Assembly: GCF_019175285.1 (NCBI RefSeq)
Contig: NC_056527.1
Location: 44,615,392-44,679,391, forward strand
Length of the DNA stretch: 64,000 nucleotides
Source of the DNA: Sceloporus undulatus
Taxonomy: Eukaryota; Chordata; Lepidosauria; Squamata; Phrynosomatidae
Reading direction: 5' to 3'
Part shown: piece by piece, positions 12,521 through 24,300 of the stretch
How the letters are laid out: each line of letters starts with the position of its first letter
Position numbering within the stretch: the stretch's first letter is position 1
Program-made: the position numbers and the translations under genes
Notes under the pieces: generated by a model
The model's input: only the letters and a program-made list of their open reading frames with translations
What the model was told of the DNA's origin: nothing
Databases searched by the model: none

Positions 12521-12732
12521 ATGTTATGTATTGTGTGACTTCAAGTCAATTCCAACTTATGGCAACCCTAAGGTGAACCTATCACAGGGTTTTCTTGGCA
12601 GGTTTCTTCAAAGGGGGTTTGCCTTTGCCATCCTCTGAGGTTCAGAGAGTGTGACTTACCCACGGTCACCCAGTGGGTTATCATGGGTGAGCAGGAATTT
12701 GAACTCTGCTCTCCAGAGTCATGTTTGCTTTC
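12521..12732 (-). repeat. tRNA-derived SINE (antisense)
   Basis: The plus strand shows GTGACTTCAAGTCAATTCC, GGGTTTTCTTGGCAGG, CACGGTCACCCAGTGGGTT and GAATTTGAACTCTGCTCTCC. These are the complement of the SINE sense copies at 23270 and 60294. Confidence 0.85.
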
Positions 12733-14324
12733 ACTTACTCTCATGCTTGCTTTGCACTATTAACACTATACATTCAAGATAATTTTTGATTCAAATTCAG
12801 GTGGGACAAAATTGGCTCTTCAGATCTCAGCACACCATCCCCTTGGAAAAGGCTTTTGGAAGAGCTCTAATGCAGATCCAGAAGATCACTGTTAATAGAA
12901 TGGAGCAAGCAGACATGGAGGCAATAACTGACAAAACCCAGTGGAACTCAAGAATGTATATTGTGAGAATGCACACTTTTAAAAACAAATCTGGAACAGC
13001 CATATGAATGGACATTGCTGTACTGAGATGTGCTTTCCTTGATAAGGAAGCAGGATATATGCAGTCGATACAAAAAGAGACGTATACTTCACACCTAAAT
13101 AAAATGATGATAGAAAAAACTGCTTAGATTGTGACTTTCAGAAAACGTCCTACTAAATGAGGGTTTGTCAAGAGCAAGTATGATCTTGAAACAACGTATA
13201 AAAGACATAGATTATCAACATGTGATAGCAGCAGCCTGTACCACCTGCTTCCTTATTAATTTAGGACTGGGTTTTAACAGAAAGAGGGAGGCTAGATATC
13301 TTAATAATCTAAATATTCCAAAATTCAAAAGGGGTTTCAGTAGAGCAAGATTTAATGTTGGGTTGCTGGGAATTGTTCTCCAATGGCATTTGGAGAGCCA
13401 CATGATTCCTACCCCTAACATTAGGCTGATGAAGAATTTCCTTCTATCATTTCATATTTTCAGATCCTTCCAAGATTCCTATCTTAGACATAAAACAGGG
13501 TCACATAGAACGATGCCTTATGTGAGGTTATGCTGTTTATCTTTCAAGCACAGAATTGTCTTCTTTAATATCACCTCTCTAGTATCTCAAGAGAGATCTT
13601 TCCTCTGAATGGCTACCCAATTTCCTTTTTAAATAATCTAGATCTTCTGTATACAAAATATCTGCTGTAACTCTAAGCAATGGCTGTTCCCCAAAACTAC
13701 ACGAGTGTCTATTTGAAGTTGCAGGTAATTGCTGCCAAGTGAGCTTCCACTTATGGTGACTAAATAAAAGACCTCCAAAAAACTTGTGATCAACACCCCT
13801 TCTTGAGTCCTGCAAATGCAGGGCTGTGACTTCCTTGACTGAATCTCTCTCTCTGAAACTGAGTGACCAAACATCTGGCGTTTGGCAGAAAATACAGTAC
13901 TCTGTCTGGTATTTGCCATTCTGATACTATTGAAGATTTGATTTATACTATTTGACCTTAGTGTGACATTTAAAACAGATCAAAAGGAAGAACTCATAAA
14001 AGTTGTTTTTTTGACTGCAGCCCCAAGAACCTCGTATCTCGTAGCCATGCTGGCTAGGGGATTATGAAATCTGTAGCCCCCAAATTTTCCAAACTCTGGC
14101 AAAATATGATAACTGCTTGCCATAGGAAGAGAAGATGGGTAATTTCAGTCTTTTAGAGCTCCTTTTTAAAAAGACGTATGTTTTTGGAGAAAGCAATTAA
14201 TTTGAAAAGCTTAGATGTTGCATAATTTGGTTATTATGCTCTGTTTTATATAATTTATATATTAACTATACATAATCCTTGGTGCAAAGTTAAGAAAAGT
14301 TGCTTTTTTAGTTGTAGCATCACC
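12733..14324. other. Intergenic with possible degraded retroelement pieces
   Basis: 13165-13608 is a 147-codon plus-strand open frame with no convincing domain; a decayed LINE is possible but not shown. 13728-13860 resembles an ancient SINE-like block (CTTATGGTGACTAAATAAAAG, AATGCAGGGCTGTGACTTCC). Nothing else is recognised. Confidence 0.35.
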
Positions 14325-15165
14325 AGGGTTGGTGTCGTCCCAGAATGTTAAGTCATGTTATCACTCACCTTCAAGCTACCTGGTTGGCACCCGCTGATGT
14401 GCGGATGGGACTGCTGATGCCAAGCAGCTCGTTCTGTTTTGGTCCGCTCACCCAGAAGCCATGCAGGACCTGAAAGGCACCACGTTACCCACTAGTGGCT
14501 GTTGATGTGGGGGCAGTGTTGCTGCTGGTGGCAAAACTCCTTTCCAAATCTGGTGTGACATTTGGACAAGCGAGAAAGGGAGGTAGCAACTGCACAGGAC
14601 TCGAAAGGCACTGCAACCATTGGTATAACTAGGAGTGCAGACCATATCAGGTGACACTCTAAGAGAGGAGTGACACCACTGCTCTTCAAACATCTGCATT
14701 TTAGCACAAATGGGCTGTGACATTCACCTGCTTCACTTTTAAATGATTTAATAGATGGTGTGAGTGGGTTGAGGCTCAGTGAGAAAAGAAAGGAGAGGCC
14801 ACAGTTTTTTTAAAAAAAAATCAAAATTTCAAATTTCAAATTTTTAATTTTTTACAATATTATTTTAAATTAAAATTTTATTTTAAAAATTTCTTTTAAA
14901 AACACATCACATTTTACCAAATTTTCACTTTAACCACACGAAACTAGGTATATGTAATTACATTTAGGCTGTGCATATGAATTTAAAGGTATAATTTAAA
15001 TTTTGTTAGTTGTTTATGCCACAACTATTGTCATTATAATCAGTGATATATGCAAATTAGTGCAAAAAACATTACTAAGGATTCTGTATCACACAGTATG
15101 GGAGGTCAATTGGAGGTGACACTGTGAGTTACCTGGCACCAGGTGGTACCAACCCTAGCACCCAC
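14325..15165. mobile_element. Possible degraded DNA transposon with AGGGTTGGTGTC ends
   Basis: CACCAGGGTTGGTGTCGTCC near 14329 is roughly inverted as GGTGGTACCAACCCTAGCACC near 15142. The same GGTTGGTGTCACCC motif recurs in the neighbour at 15511. Boundaries are uncertain. A T/A-rich stretch at 14805-14905 lies inside. Confidence 0.35.
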
Positions 15166-15510
15166 TGATTGGGGGGACAACCCCCTTTATTGCTTGAAAA
15201 GCAGCTTTGCCAGTCCTAGCAGGGGTTACTGAGTGGCAACAGCTCCTCAGCCCCAACAGCAGCTGCAGCCAATGAGCAGTAAAGGCACATTGGCTGGTGG
15301 AGGGGTCATCCAAGTGGATGTCTTTTGATGTGTGGGAGTGACTGCCCCATTGGGTGTTCACCCACCTCTGAGGTGTCACCCAATGCAGTCTTCATCCCCT
15401 AGTGATTTCCTTGGGATTGTTGGGCAACTCCCAGAATTCCTTATTATGCATTCTGGGAGCTATGGTGCAGAATGTCACTTTTTCATGAACTGTCCTGGCA
15501 GAGGTCCCAT

Positions 15511-15803
15511 CCAATGGTGTCACTAAAGTTGGTGTCACCCAGTGCAAAGAGGGGAGGAAAATAGCCTTGCTCTCCCTCCCATCTTGTGAGATACTGCTGC
15601 AGCTGCTGCCCCCCCCCCCTTCTGAGTCCAATGCCAGATTCAGGAGGCAGCTGCTGCCACCCACCTTCTGAGTCTAGCATTGCGGCAACCATCACACCAG
15701 ACTCGGAAGGCAGCCCCTTCCCTGTGTGTACCACCCCACTGGGTGACATCGCCCTCTGGGGTGTCACCTGGTGTGGCCCACACACCCCTCATGATGCCAT
15801 TGG
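15511..15803. mobile_element. MITE with CCAATGGTGTCACTAA ends
   Basis: CCAATGGTGTCACTAA at 15511 is inverted as CTCATGATGCCATTGG ending at 15803. Internal GGTGTCACC motifs occur in both orientations, with GC-rich sequence and a C run near 15608. Confidence 0.5.
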
Positions 15804-16204
15804 TCCTATCCATTACCACAGAGAGAATCCATCACATGTTAGCATGTGACCCTCTCTAGCTGCTTTCGCTTTCTTTCATTTCTCAAAACACATAAAAATG
15901 GACCCAGAATATAGTAAGGTGGAGTCATATTACCAAATACATGTGCTTCATTCCTTTTTAAATCACTCTCAGTCTCAAGATACTCCCATAGTAGCATTAG
16001 CTGTAGTTAGGGTTATCATAATGAAAACTGGATAAGTCTCCTGTGTCTTTAAAGGTTATGTAGAAGAGGGAATTTCAACAGTTGTTGATTGTTACCTGGT
16101 TGCATGATAAACAACACCTGCTGATATTCCCTTTTCTACATAACCATTAAAGTTGAGATAGAGAGGCATCCTCTCCAATTTTCACTTTATGAGTCCTAGT
16201 TATA

Positions 16205-16439
16205 CAGTTAGCCCTCCATATCCATGGATTCTTTATCCATGGATTCAACCATCCACAGCTTGAAAATACTTTAAATACAGTATATAGAAATTCCAAAAAG
16301 TAAACCTTGATTTACTATTTTATATAAGGAATACCATTTCACTATGCCTTTATATTTTAATGGGGTTTGAGCATCCATGGACTTTGATATCCACACGTGG
16401 TCCTGGAACCAAACCCCAGTGGATACCAAAGGCCCACTG
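16205..16439. mobile_element. Tigger/pogo-like MITE with TA target
   Basis: CAGTTAGCCCTCCATATCC on the left and GGATACCAAAGGCCCACTG on the right are inverted ends flanked by TA. The 235-bp length and CATGGATTC motifs fit Tigger-derived elements. Confidence 0.8.
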
Positions 16440-17763
16440 TAACACCATTAATGTTATTATGGAGTCCCTGAACTGACTTTTGCGGTCACTTTTAAGTCTA
16501 AAAGTGTAACTCCATCCATCTAAAATCTATATATTATTTAAGTAAAAGGCTGCAGTTGGGTGGAAATATTTCATGAAGTGAGTTGTTGCTGATATGTGTG
16601 TGGAATAGAGTTTTGCAACACCAGCTTTTGATGATTTTTCAATCATATCATCAAGCTGTCTGTCCATAGCTCAAAATCTTGCACAGTATACCAGTGTGCA
16701 CTTCATTTTTGTTTTGCAAGCCTTCATAGTGGAATAAAATTGCTTGCCTTTCAGCATTCTCTGATAAATAGGGTTAGTGGGATGTCCTGATCAGAAAGGC
16801 AGATTTAGAAATGAGCCATTAATCACATCAAACCAAATCAGGTTCACTAGTTCTCAGTGTAAACTACCTCACAAGGGTGTGGTGAGAATGAATGGGAGAG
16901 GACATTATATTTACTGCTCTGACGTTCTAGGAAAGGCAGGACATGAATGCAATAACAACCAAATCCGGAATACATTCTTCTCATGACTTGCTGTGTTTTC
17001 ATGATTCCCACTCCCTTGTTTGGGAAGGAAATTATGAATAAGCACAATAAGCTGTACATCTTGATTAGTTTCAGCTCCACCACCACCACCAGCAGCCCCA
17101 GCTTCTATTACAAGGTTTTGATTTGATAGTGTGAGAACAGTGAGGGCATTAGGACCAAGGAAAAGACACTTGCATGCACATGCATACACACACACTGTTA
17201 TGTCTGGCAAAGTACGTACTTATGTGTAAAACCAAGTCAGAGGCTGAGTTGTTTGCATAAATGTGAACCTGAAGCATCAGAAGAGAGCAAGAAAAGCTAT
17301 CAACTCTGCTTAAACAGAAAATCTTTTTTGCTGCATCCCTGACAACATTTGGAATTTTATTTTTGCTGGAACAAGCAATATATGGGAGAAAACTGTCAAG
17401 ATACGGGCTTCCCCTCAGACTCAGGATTAAAAGAAAACAAATTCAACTATAAGATACCTTTAATGGACTTTCTGGCCAACTGATTATATCCTCTTCCATC
17501 CTAACCCACTTGGACAAACTGATCTTTGGTCCAATACAAAAAGGCTATTCGTTTGCTAAGTGGATTTGTTTCATATGTAAGTATTGAGAGTGAAGTTGCT
17601 GGCATTTTATGCTCTGACTCCAAGAATAAGGCTGCAGCAACCATGACACTATCTGAAAAGGATGAAAAATTGTTGACTGTTGCAGTGAAACAAGAAATCT
17701 GGGATGAAAATGTACTTGACTGATTTTTAACATGACAGTCTGCATTGCTTTGTTGCTGAAACT
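16440..17763. other. GALNT15 upstream region
   Basis: No gene or repeat recognised. A CACCACCACCACCAG run lies at 17078-17092. This stretch should contain the GALNT15 promoter and 5' UTR, but no TATA box, CpG island or splice site could be assigned. Confidence 0.4.
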
Positions 17764-18323
17764 ATGTTTCTGAGGAAAAGATGCAGGCACAGCTCACGGA
17801 AATGGCAATTTCTCTTGTTGCTCCTCATGTTGGGATTTTTACTAGTGATGGTAACAGTGCTCAACCCCACAGCCAAAGATTTAAACAAGGAGGGAGAATC
17901 CCTGCAGGTAAAATCCATCCCTAATGAGGGATATCAGGTAGATTTTGGAGAACCTCAAGAAATCTTGGACACTCAGGAGGACAGCGAACAGTATTTGTCC
18001 ATGGAGGGACTGTCACCTTTCATCTCCCTAAGAGAGGATGAGCTCTTGGTGGCTATAGAGTCACCCACAGGCAAGAGAAATCACACCAAAGTTAAGAAGG
18101 GATACCGAATGGTCAGGCAGCAAAGCAGAAAACAAGAGGAGGGCAGGCAGATGCAAGACTCAGAGTTTCTGTTGCAGTCCCATCTGGTAAAAGAGGATGG
18201 ATCTCACAACCAGACTGATGCAGGTGAACAGGCTATAGGTGGCCTGGAGATGTATGGGTTTAATGAAGCACTCAGCAAACAGATTCCTCTGCACAGGGAG
18301 CTACCTGAGGTACGGCATCCTTT
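17764..18323 (+). CDS. GALNT15: GALNT15 coding exon 1
   Basis: This exon encodes residues 1-186 plus two bases of codon 187: the cytosolic tail, membrane anchor, charged stem and the start of the catalytic region (EVRHPL). The start ATG is the first Met of the open frame and lies just before the MFLRKR basic tail and a Leu/Val-rich segment. The donor GTAAGT at 18324 is a perfect consensus. No TATA box or CpG island is evident upstream, so the 5' UTR and transcription start are undefined. Confidence 0.93.
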
Positions 18324-21300
18324 GTAAGTAAGACTTCCCTAAATAAGCTTGAACTTCCTAGTTTTCATGAAATAAACTTATTTTCTCTCTCTGGAATGTG
18401 TTCTTTTGGTTTGTTTTCTCTTAATGGGGATGTTTTCTTGTCTCCAAAAATATGATACCTTTCACAATCTGCATGTACCAAAGCAGAATATGGAACGCTT
18501 ATTTTTATAATTGAGGCTGTGGCAGCTTGTTTCATTCAGAATCAAATACTTGGAAGGAAGTAGCTTTCAAGAACATAGGGAGCTGCTCTATATTCATCTG
18601 TCAAGGCTGCTGTTTTCTGATTGGCAGCAGCTTTCCTGAATTTTTCAGGCCAGAGGTTTTTCCTAGTCTTGCCTAGAAATCCCAGCTGTACCTGGAGCCC
18701 AAGTAAATAATTGCAATGCTGTTTATTCCACCCAAACTCCCATAGCTACATCCTATGCAATCTTGAGGTTTGTAGTTTGGTGAGACACTAGAGCTCTCTG
18801 GTATAGAATTTTAAATGTCCCTCCCTAAACTGCAACTCCCAGGATTCCATAGGATGGAACTGTGGCTGTTAAAGTGGAATAGTATTGGTATAATCCTGTA
18901 GTATTAATAGATTTCAATGGTCTCCCATCTGAAATCAGGCTGACACTGCTTAGCCCCCCAAATTAGATAAAATTCAGTGTGTCAGGGTGGGATTCAGGAT
19001 GGCATTTTGGTATTTTATATTCATCTTGCTATTTTTTTTATTTTGTTACTTACAGTGCCCCTGTGTCATACGTGGGCGAGCCATATGTGTGCCAGAAGAG
19101 ACAATGGTGTGTATGGCGTGGTGTGTACACCACACTGCACCATGGGCACGAGCCCCACTGTTTTCAATGGGGCCCCAGCATATGTGGTATTTCTCTTATG
19201 TGGTTTTTTTGTTTTTCAGAATGGATCCCCCACACACTGTATTTTAATTTTGTAATAAATTAAAATCAAAATTAGATTTTGATTAATGTTAATTTTAACT
19301 TCAATCATTAGAGAGAAACGTGAATTACGAGAAACTGTGGAACATATCTAATTGACATAAGATCCTTTCAGAAGTAACGAGAATCATGACTGAGGCAGTC
19401 TGAAAGTTCACAGTTACAAATTGTTTGAAAATATTTATCTATATTTTATTGTTTTTGTATGTGTTTTAATCTGTATTGGTCTTAATATTTTGTAAGCCAC
19501 CTTGAATACTATTATTGGGGGAAATCTAGGATACAGCTAAATAAATGAATGCTTTCTAAGGCACCCTGAATGCCTTTTGGATGAAAGATGGACGATAAAT
19601 AAGCTAAAGCAATGAATGAATAAATAAATTCACCTTAGTGTGGGTGTATTAGTTCACATACAAAGCACAGAGCAGCTACACAGTGCACACAATGTATGGG
19701 GAAAGTGTTGCTGTTATAAGAATGTCACTATAGCAGCATTATTCACTCTAGTTAGTAGAAACTAAGACATTTTTAACCAGGTATAACAAGTGTAGACTAC
19801 AATTCAAGAGACCAGGGTTCAAAACCCCAGTCAGCCATGGAAACTTGCTGGATGGCCTTGGGCAAGTCACACTGTCTCAACCTCAAAGGAAGGCAAAGGC
19901 ACCCCTTTTGTCAAATCTTGATAAGAAAACCTGTGATAGATCTGCTTTAAAACAGCACACAACAACAAAATCAAGTTTTAAATCTGAATATTTAGTATTA
20001 CTATTTTAAGAGGCATATGGTGGCCTCTACTGGCATATATGAGAATGACATAGGATTTACAGGAAACATATATTTTAGCAGGTGCATGTTAGTGTTTTGT
20101 TTTGTTTGGCTGTGGCTTCTTGCTTGTTTCTGATGAAACCCTGGCAACCAATAACTATTGATATCAGTGACTGATGTGGAGTCTATCAAGGGCAAAAACC
20201 TTGTGTATGAAACAAAATGAAGTCACTCTAGTACTGCTACACTGTTCCAGAAGAGCATGTTTGTGTGTGTAAGTAGTGCACAGTGATGAGTGTCACAGAG
20301 TTTTTTTTAAAGGAGACATTCCCACTGTACTGTACAAATTCTCTTGCAATTAAAAAACAGTCAGTCATGCAGAAAGCATGCTTTACTCCTTGTTTACACC
20401 CTCCCCAATAAGCTCCACAGGAATCAGTAGTTCTTATCTGCTAAAGCAACAATTCCTGTATGAATCTGTCTTTGTTCCTTAAGTAACAGAACAACCCTGC
20501 ACCACTGGCAGCTCCAGCTCAGTGACACACCAGTGCAAAAGCCATTCCTACTGCCCCAAAGTGGTACCACCTCACAACTGAAGCTACACCTCACAAAAAT
20601 AGCTACTCCTATTTTTGCCTGATGAACTGTCATTGTTGTGTTTAATAAACATTCCATGTCAGGGTAGAATTTAGAGACATGGGGCTTTATCACATGGGAG
20701 GCAAGTGTCCTCCTCCCATCATTAAATCCCATCAATATTGTGCAATAACGAGAAGATGTTCACACATGTTGTCATTATCTCATGATTATCCCGTGAATAA
20801 AGCAGTAAAATCACACCGCTTTTTATTCATGAGAAAATCCCATGAATAAAAAACGGTGCGACTTTGCCACTTTATTCATGGGATAATGGTGATTTTGCTA
20901 CTTTATTCACGGGATAATAACACAATAATCTCAATGTCATGTGAAAAGCATCCCATTATAGCAAGAGTTTGACAGGAACATAGCGCTATTGTCCCGTCTC
21001 TTTTGGCCGTGTGATAAAGTCCATAGTCTGGAATATTAGTATATAAAGGGGTCCTGTAGCATAACTGTCCAAGTCTATGAAAGCTTATGCTATAACTTCT
21101 TTCACACAGTTAAAATTACTAGCAAATATCTCTTGGCATAGAAACACTTAATGTGTCTAATTTCTCTTCCAGCTGTACACTATTAGTTTCTACTTTTCCA
21201 TTTTACTATACTTTCCCCCAGTTGAATATTTTGCATCCAATAGATAGTGAACAACTACATCAACAAACCTGGAGCAAGGTGTACATGCAAAATACCAAAG

Positions 21301-24300
21301 CCTATTATAAGGTGACATGAAATCTCTGCCCATGCACCCATCTGAACACTGGCCAAATGCTACTTAGATTTATTCAGATCTTTCACAGAGAGACTTCACC
21401 CTACACCATTACAACATCTCTATTACACTAACTATAATGGATCAGTCCTGAGGGATTCTGGGATTTGCAGTTTCATAAGGTACTTAGAATTGTGTGTGAG
21501 ATAGTGCTTAAGTTTGGCTGTGTGGAATGATAATTCTTAGGATTCCATAGGATGGAACCACGACATTTGAAATGGTATCAAACCTTTGTAACTCTATTGT
21601 ATATATACTTACAGTCAGTTAATAGCAATGGCATCTCCAAACTCTCAGCCTATTTCTAGTTTTGGTGGTAAAGATCAAAACTTAGGAAAGACAGTTTTTA
21701 GACTATAGTTTCCCAAACACCCCAAAGATTTGGGAAACTGTAGTACAAAGAGGTAATTTCCCCATGGTCTGGTAAAGATTGTGCATTTCTAGCAATGTAC
21801 ATATGTAAGCTTTTCATGCTGTAGAACACACTGGACATTAATGAATCATATTTAAATGGAAACTGGATTGCAGGGACAGTTTTTATGCGGTGGATGTCCT
21901 GCTCATGTTTGGGTATTCTGGCATACTTTCTTATCAGAAGTCACACATTTGTGCATTATGGCACATTTTCAATGATGGGTTATTCTGTAATCATGTTTTC
22001 TTCCCAGATTAGATTGAAAATGTACATAGGATTTCTGATCTATTATGTTTGAAGAGCTCACCTAACTAAGAAAATATATTTTCCTGGAAATCTATTTGAG
22101 ACCTAAATATTAGTAAGACACAGTCTCCACAAGCTCCACATTGAAGTCATTAATCAGTCACTATAACAACCAAGTAAGAGATTGCAGTGACGTTGGACTT
22201 TATCACACATGAGGAATTTCTCTTAATTTCGAATGAAAAGAAAGGCCAGAACGCATTTACATGAATTCACTAGTTCAGCAAATGTACATGAATGCGAATT
22301 GCATTCAGACTGGCTTCTCATTGCCCGAAAATAGCATGCCATTGCCCGAATTTGCGTGTGGTAGTTTATCACGCAATAACATGAAACCCCATGATTGCAT
22401 TCGGATTGCCATTGGATTATATTTCCTATTTCCCTTGTCTGATAACGTCCATTGTAATCTTATATAGTACAATATATCATCCTCTTTCAGTTCATACACC
22501 CAGCTTTAAAGTGTGGTGGGGAATGCTAAAAGACGTCATGGCTCATTTTATTCATGTTCAACCTACTGAGGAATATAGGCAGGTTGTTTCCATGTTATTG
22601 GAACAGTTGGTTCACTTAACTGCTTCACAGTGTGCTGCCTCTGGAGCCAAATGTTGAAACTTACCTTTTAGGCCTGAATCAGAAAGACAGACTGGTACCA
22701 TTCAAACAATGGCATTACAATAATTAAATACATTTTTCTTGTGACTTCATTAAACTGTGTACAGTATCTTCTAAATTTAGAGTTTGCTACAGGTTAATGG
22801 AAGTGCAAGGTCAGGTTAACAGCTGAACATTATGAAAACAAAAATAATGACCACAGGTGATTTACATAACTTTAAAGTAGTTGATGAAGACGTTGAAATA
22901 GTTCAAGATTTTTTATACTTTGGCTCAGCCATTAATCGGAATTGAGACTGCAGTCAAGAAATCAGAAGAATACCAGGACTTGGAAATGCAGCTGTGAAGG
23001 AACAATAAAAGATCCTGAAATGTAAAAATATATCACTGAATATTAGCATTAGGATTGTCTGTGCCATTGTGTGTCCCATTTCTGTGTATGGTTGTGAAAG
23101 CCAGACAATGAAGAAAACTGAAAGGAAGAAAAGCAATTCATTTGAATGTGGTGCTGGAGAAGAGTTCTACAGATATTGTGGACTACTAAAAAGACCAATA
23201 AATGGATCCTAGAGCAAACCAAGCCTGAACTCTCCCCAAGAGCTAAGATTACTAAACTGACACCATGCAGGGAGCTGGCATGGCTTGGTACTTTGAGCAT
23301 TATGACTGTAACTCTGGAGACCAGGGTTCGATTCCCTGCTCAGCCATGAAACCCATTGGGTGACCTTGGGCAAATTCCACTCTCTCAGCCTCAGAGGATG
23401 GCAATGGGAAACCTTCTCTGAAGAAACTCAGCAAGAAAGATTCACCTTTGGGTCATGATAAGTTGGAAATGACTTGGAGGCACTCAACAAGCAATGATAT
23501 GCATGTGCACACTGACCATTATAATATGACATAGTGGAAAACCTATCATCTCCAGATGTTTTTGGAATAATCCCATTAGCCTTGGCCAGTCAAGGGACAA
23601 TGATGATGATTGCTACAGCCCAACAACATCTGGACAGCCATACATTTCCTACTTCTGTAATCTGAAATAGGAAATCAATATTTTAGGTTAGAAACAACGT
23701 ATTATAGGTAGTCCTCCTTTCTTGTGTATAAAACGTTTTATTGCTTTATATTCTATTTCTGGGTTTATACTACACTTAGATTTTATGGTTATGTGGTTTT
23801 CATTCTGTGCTTTTTGGAGGGGCGGTGGTACTTTATGCCATTCAGAGAATTTGTGTTATTACGTAACATAATACATACTGACTATCAATCCTAACAGTAT
23901 ATAAGTGGGCAAAAATTAGCATTGCATATGCACTGTAGACATGGCATATTTCAGCTTTTAAGGATATTCTATTTATCCAAAGTAATGTTCTTTTTGTTGA
24001 GAACATTGTATGTTACATGCTATAAATTGTAATTTCTTAAAAATAGCACCAGATGCATAATACTTTGGGCAATATGAATCATTGCTGTGCTTTATAAATG
24101 CATGATAACATATTACAATAAAATCTTTAATGACATGCTTAAAATTGTCCCCAGGAATTCTTAGCTTATAAGTAACATAGCTACTTAACAAAAGCATTGT
24201 GTGAAATAGTAGTAGCATTACATGCATAGATAATCCTGAATAAATTCTGTAATACTATAATTAAGGATTTAAGGATTTAAACACTGAAATTAGCACAATA

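Noticed and set aside
13165-13608. A 147-codon plus-strand frame
   Set aside because: A distant LINE-like flavour was considered, but no motif is convincing enough to call a gene or an element.
15483-15849. Proline/glycine-rich frames on both strands
   Set aside because: They are within the CCAATGG-ended MITE and its GC-rich core; likely chance frames.
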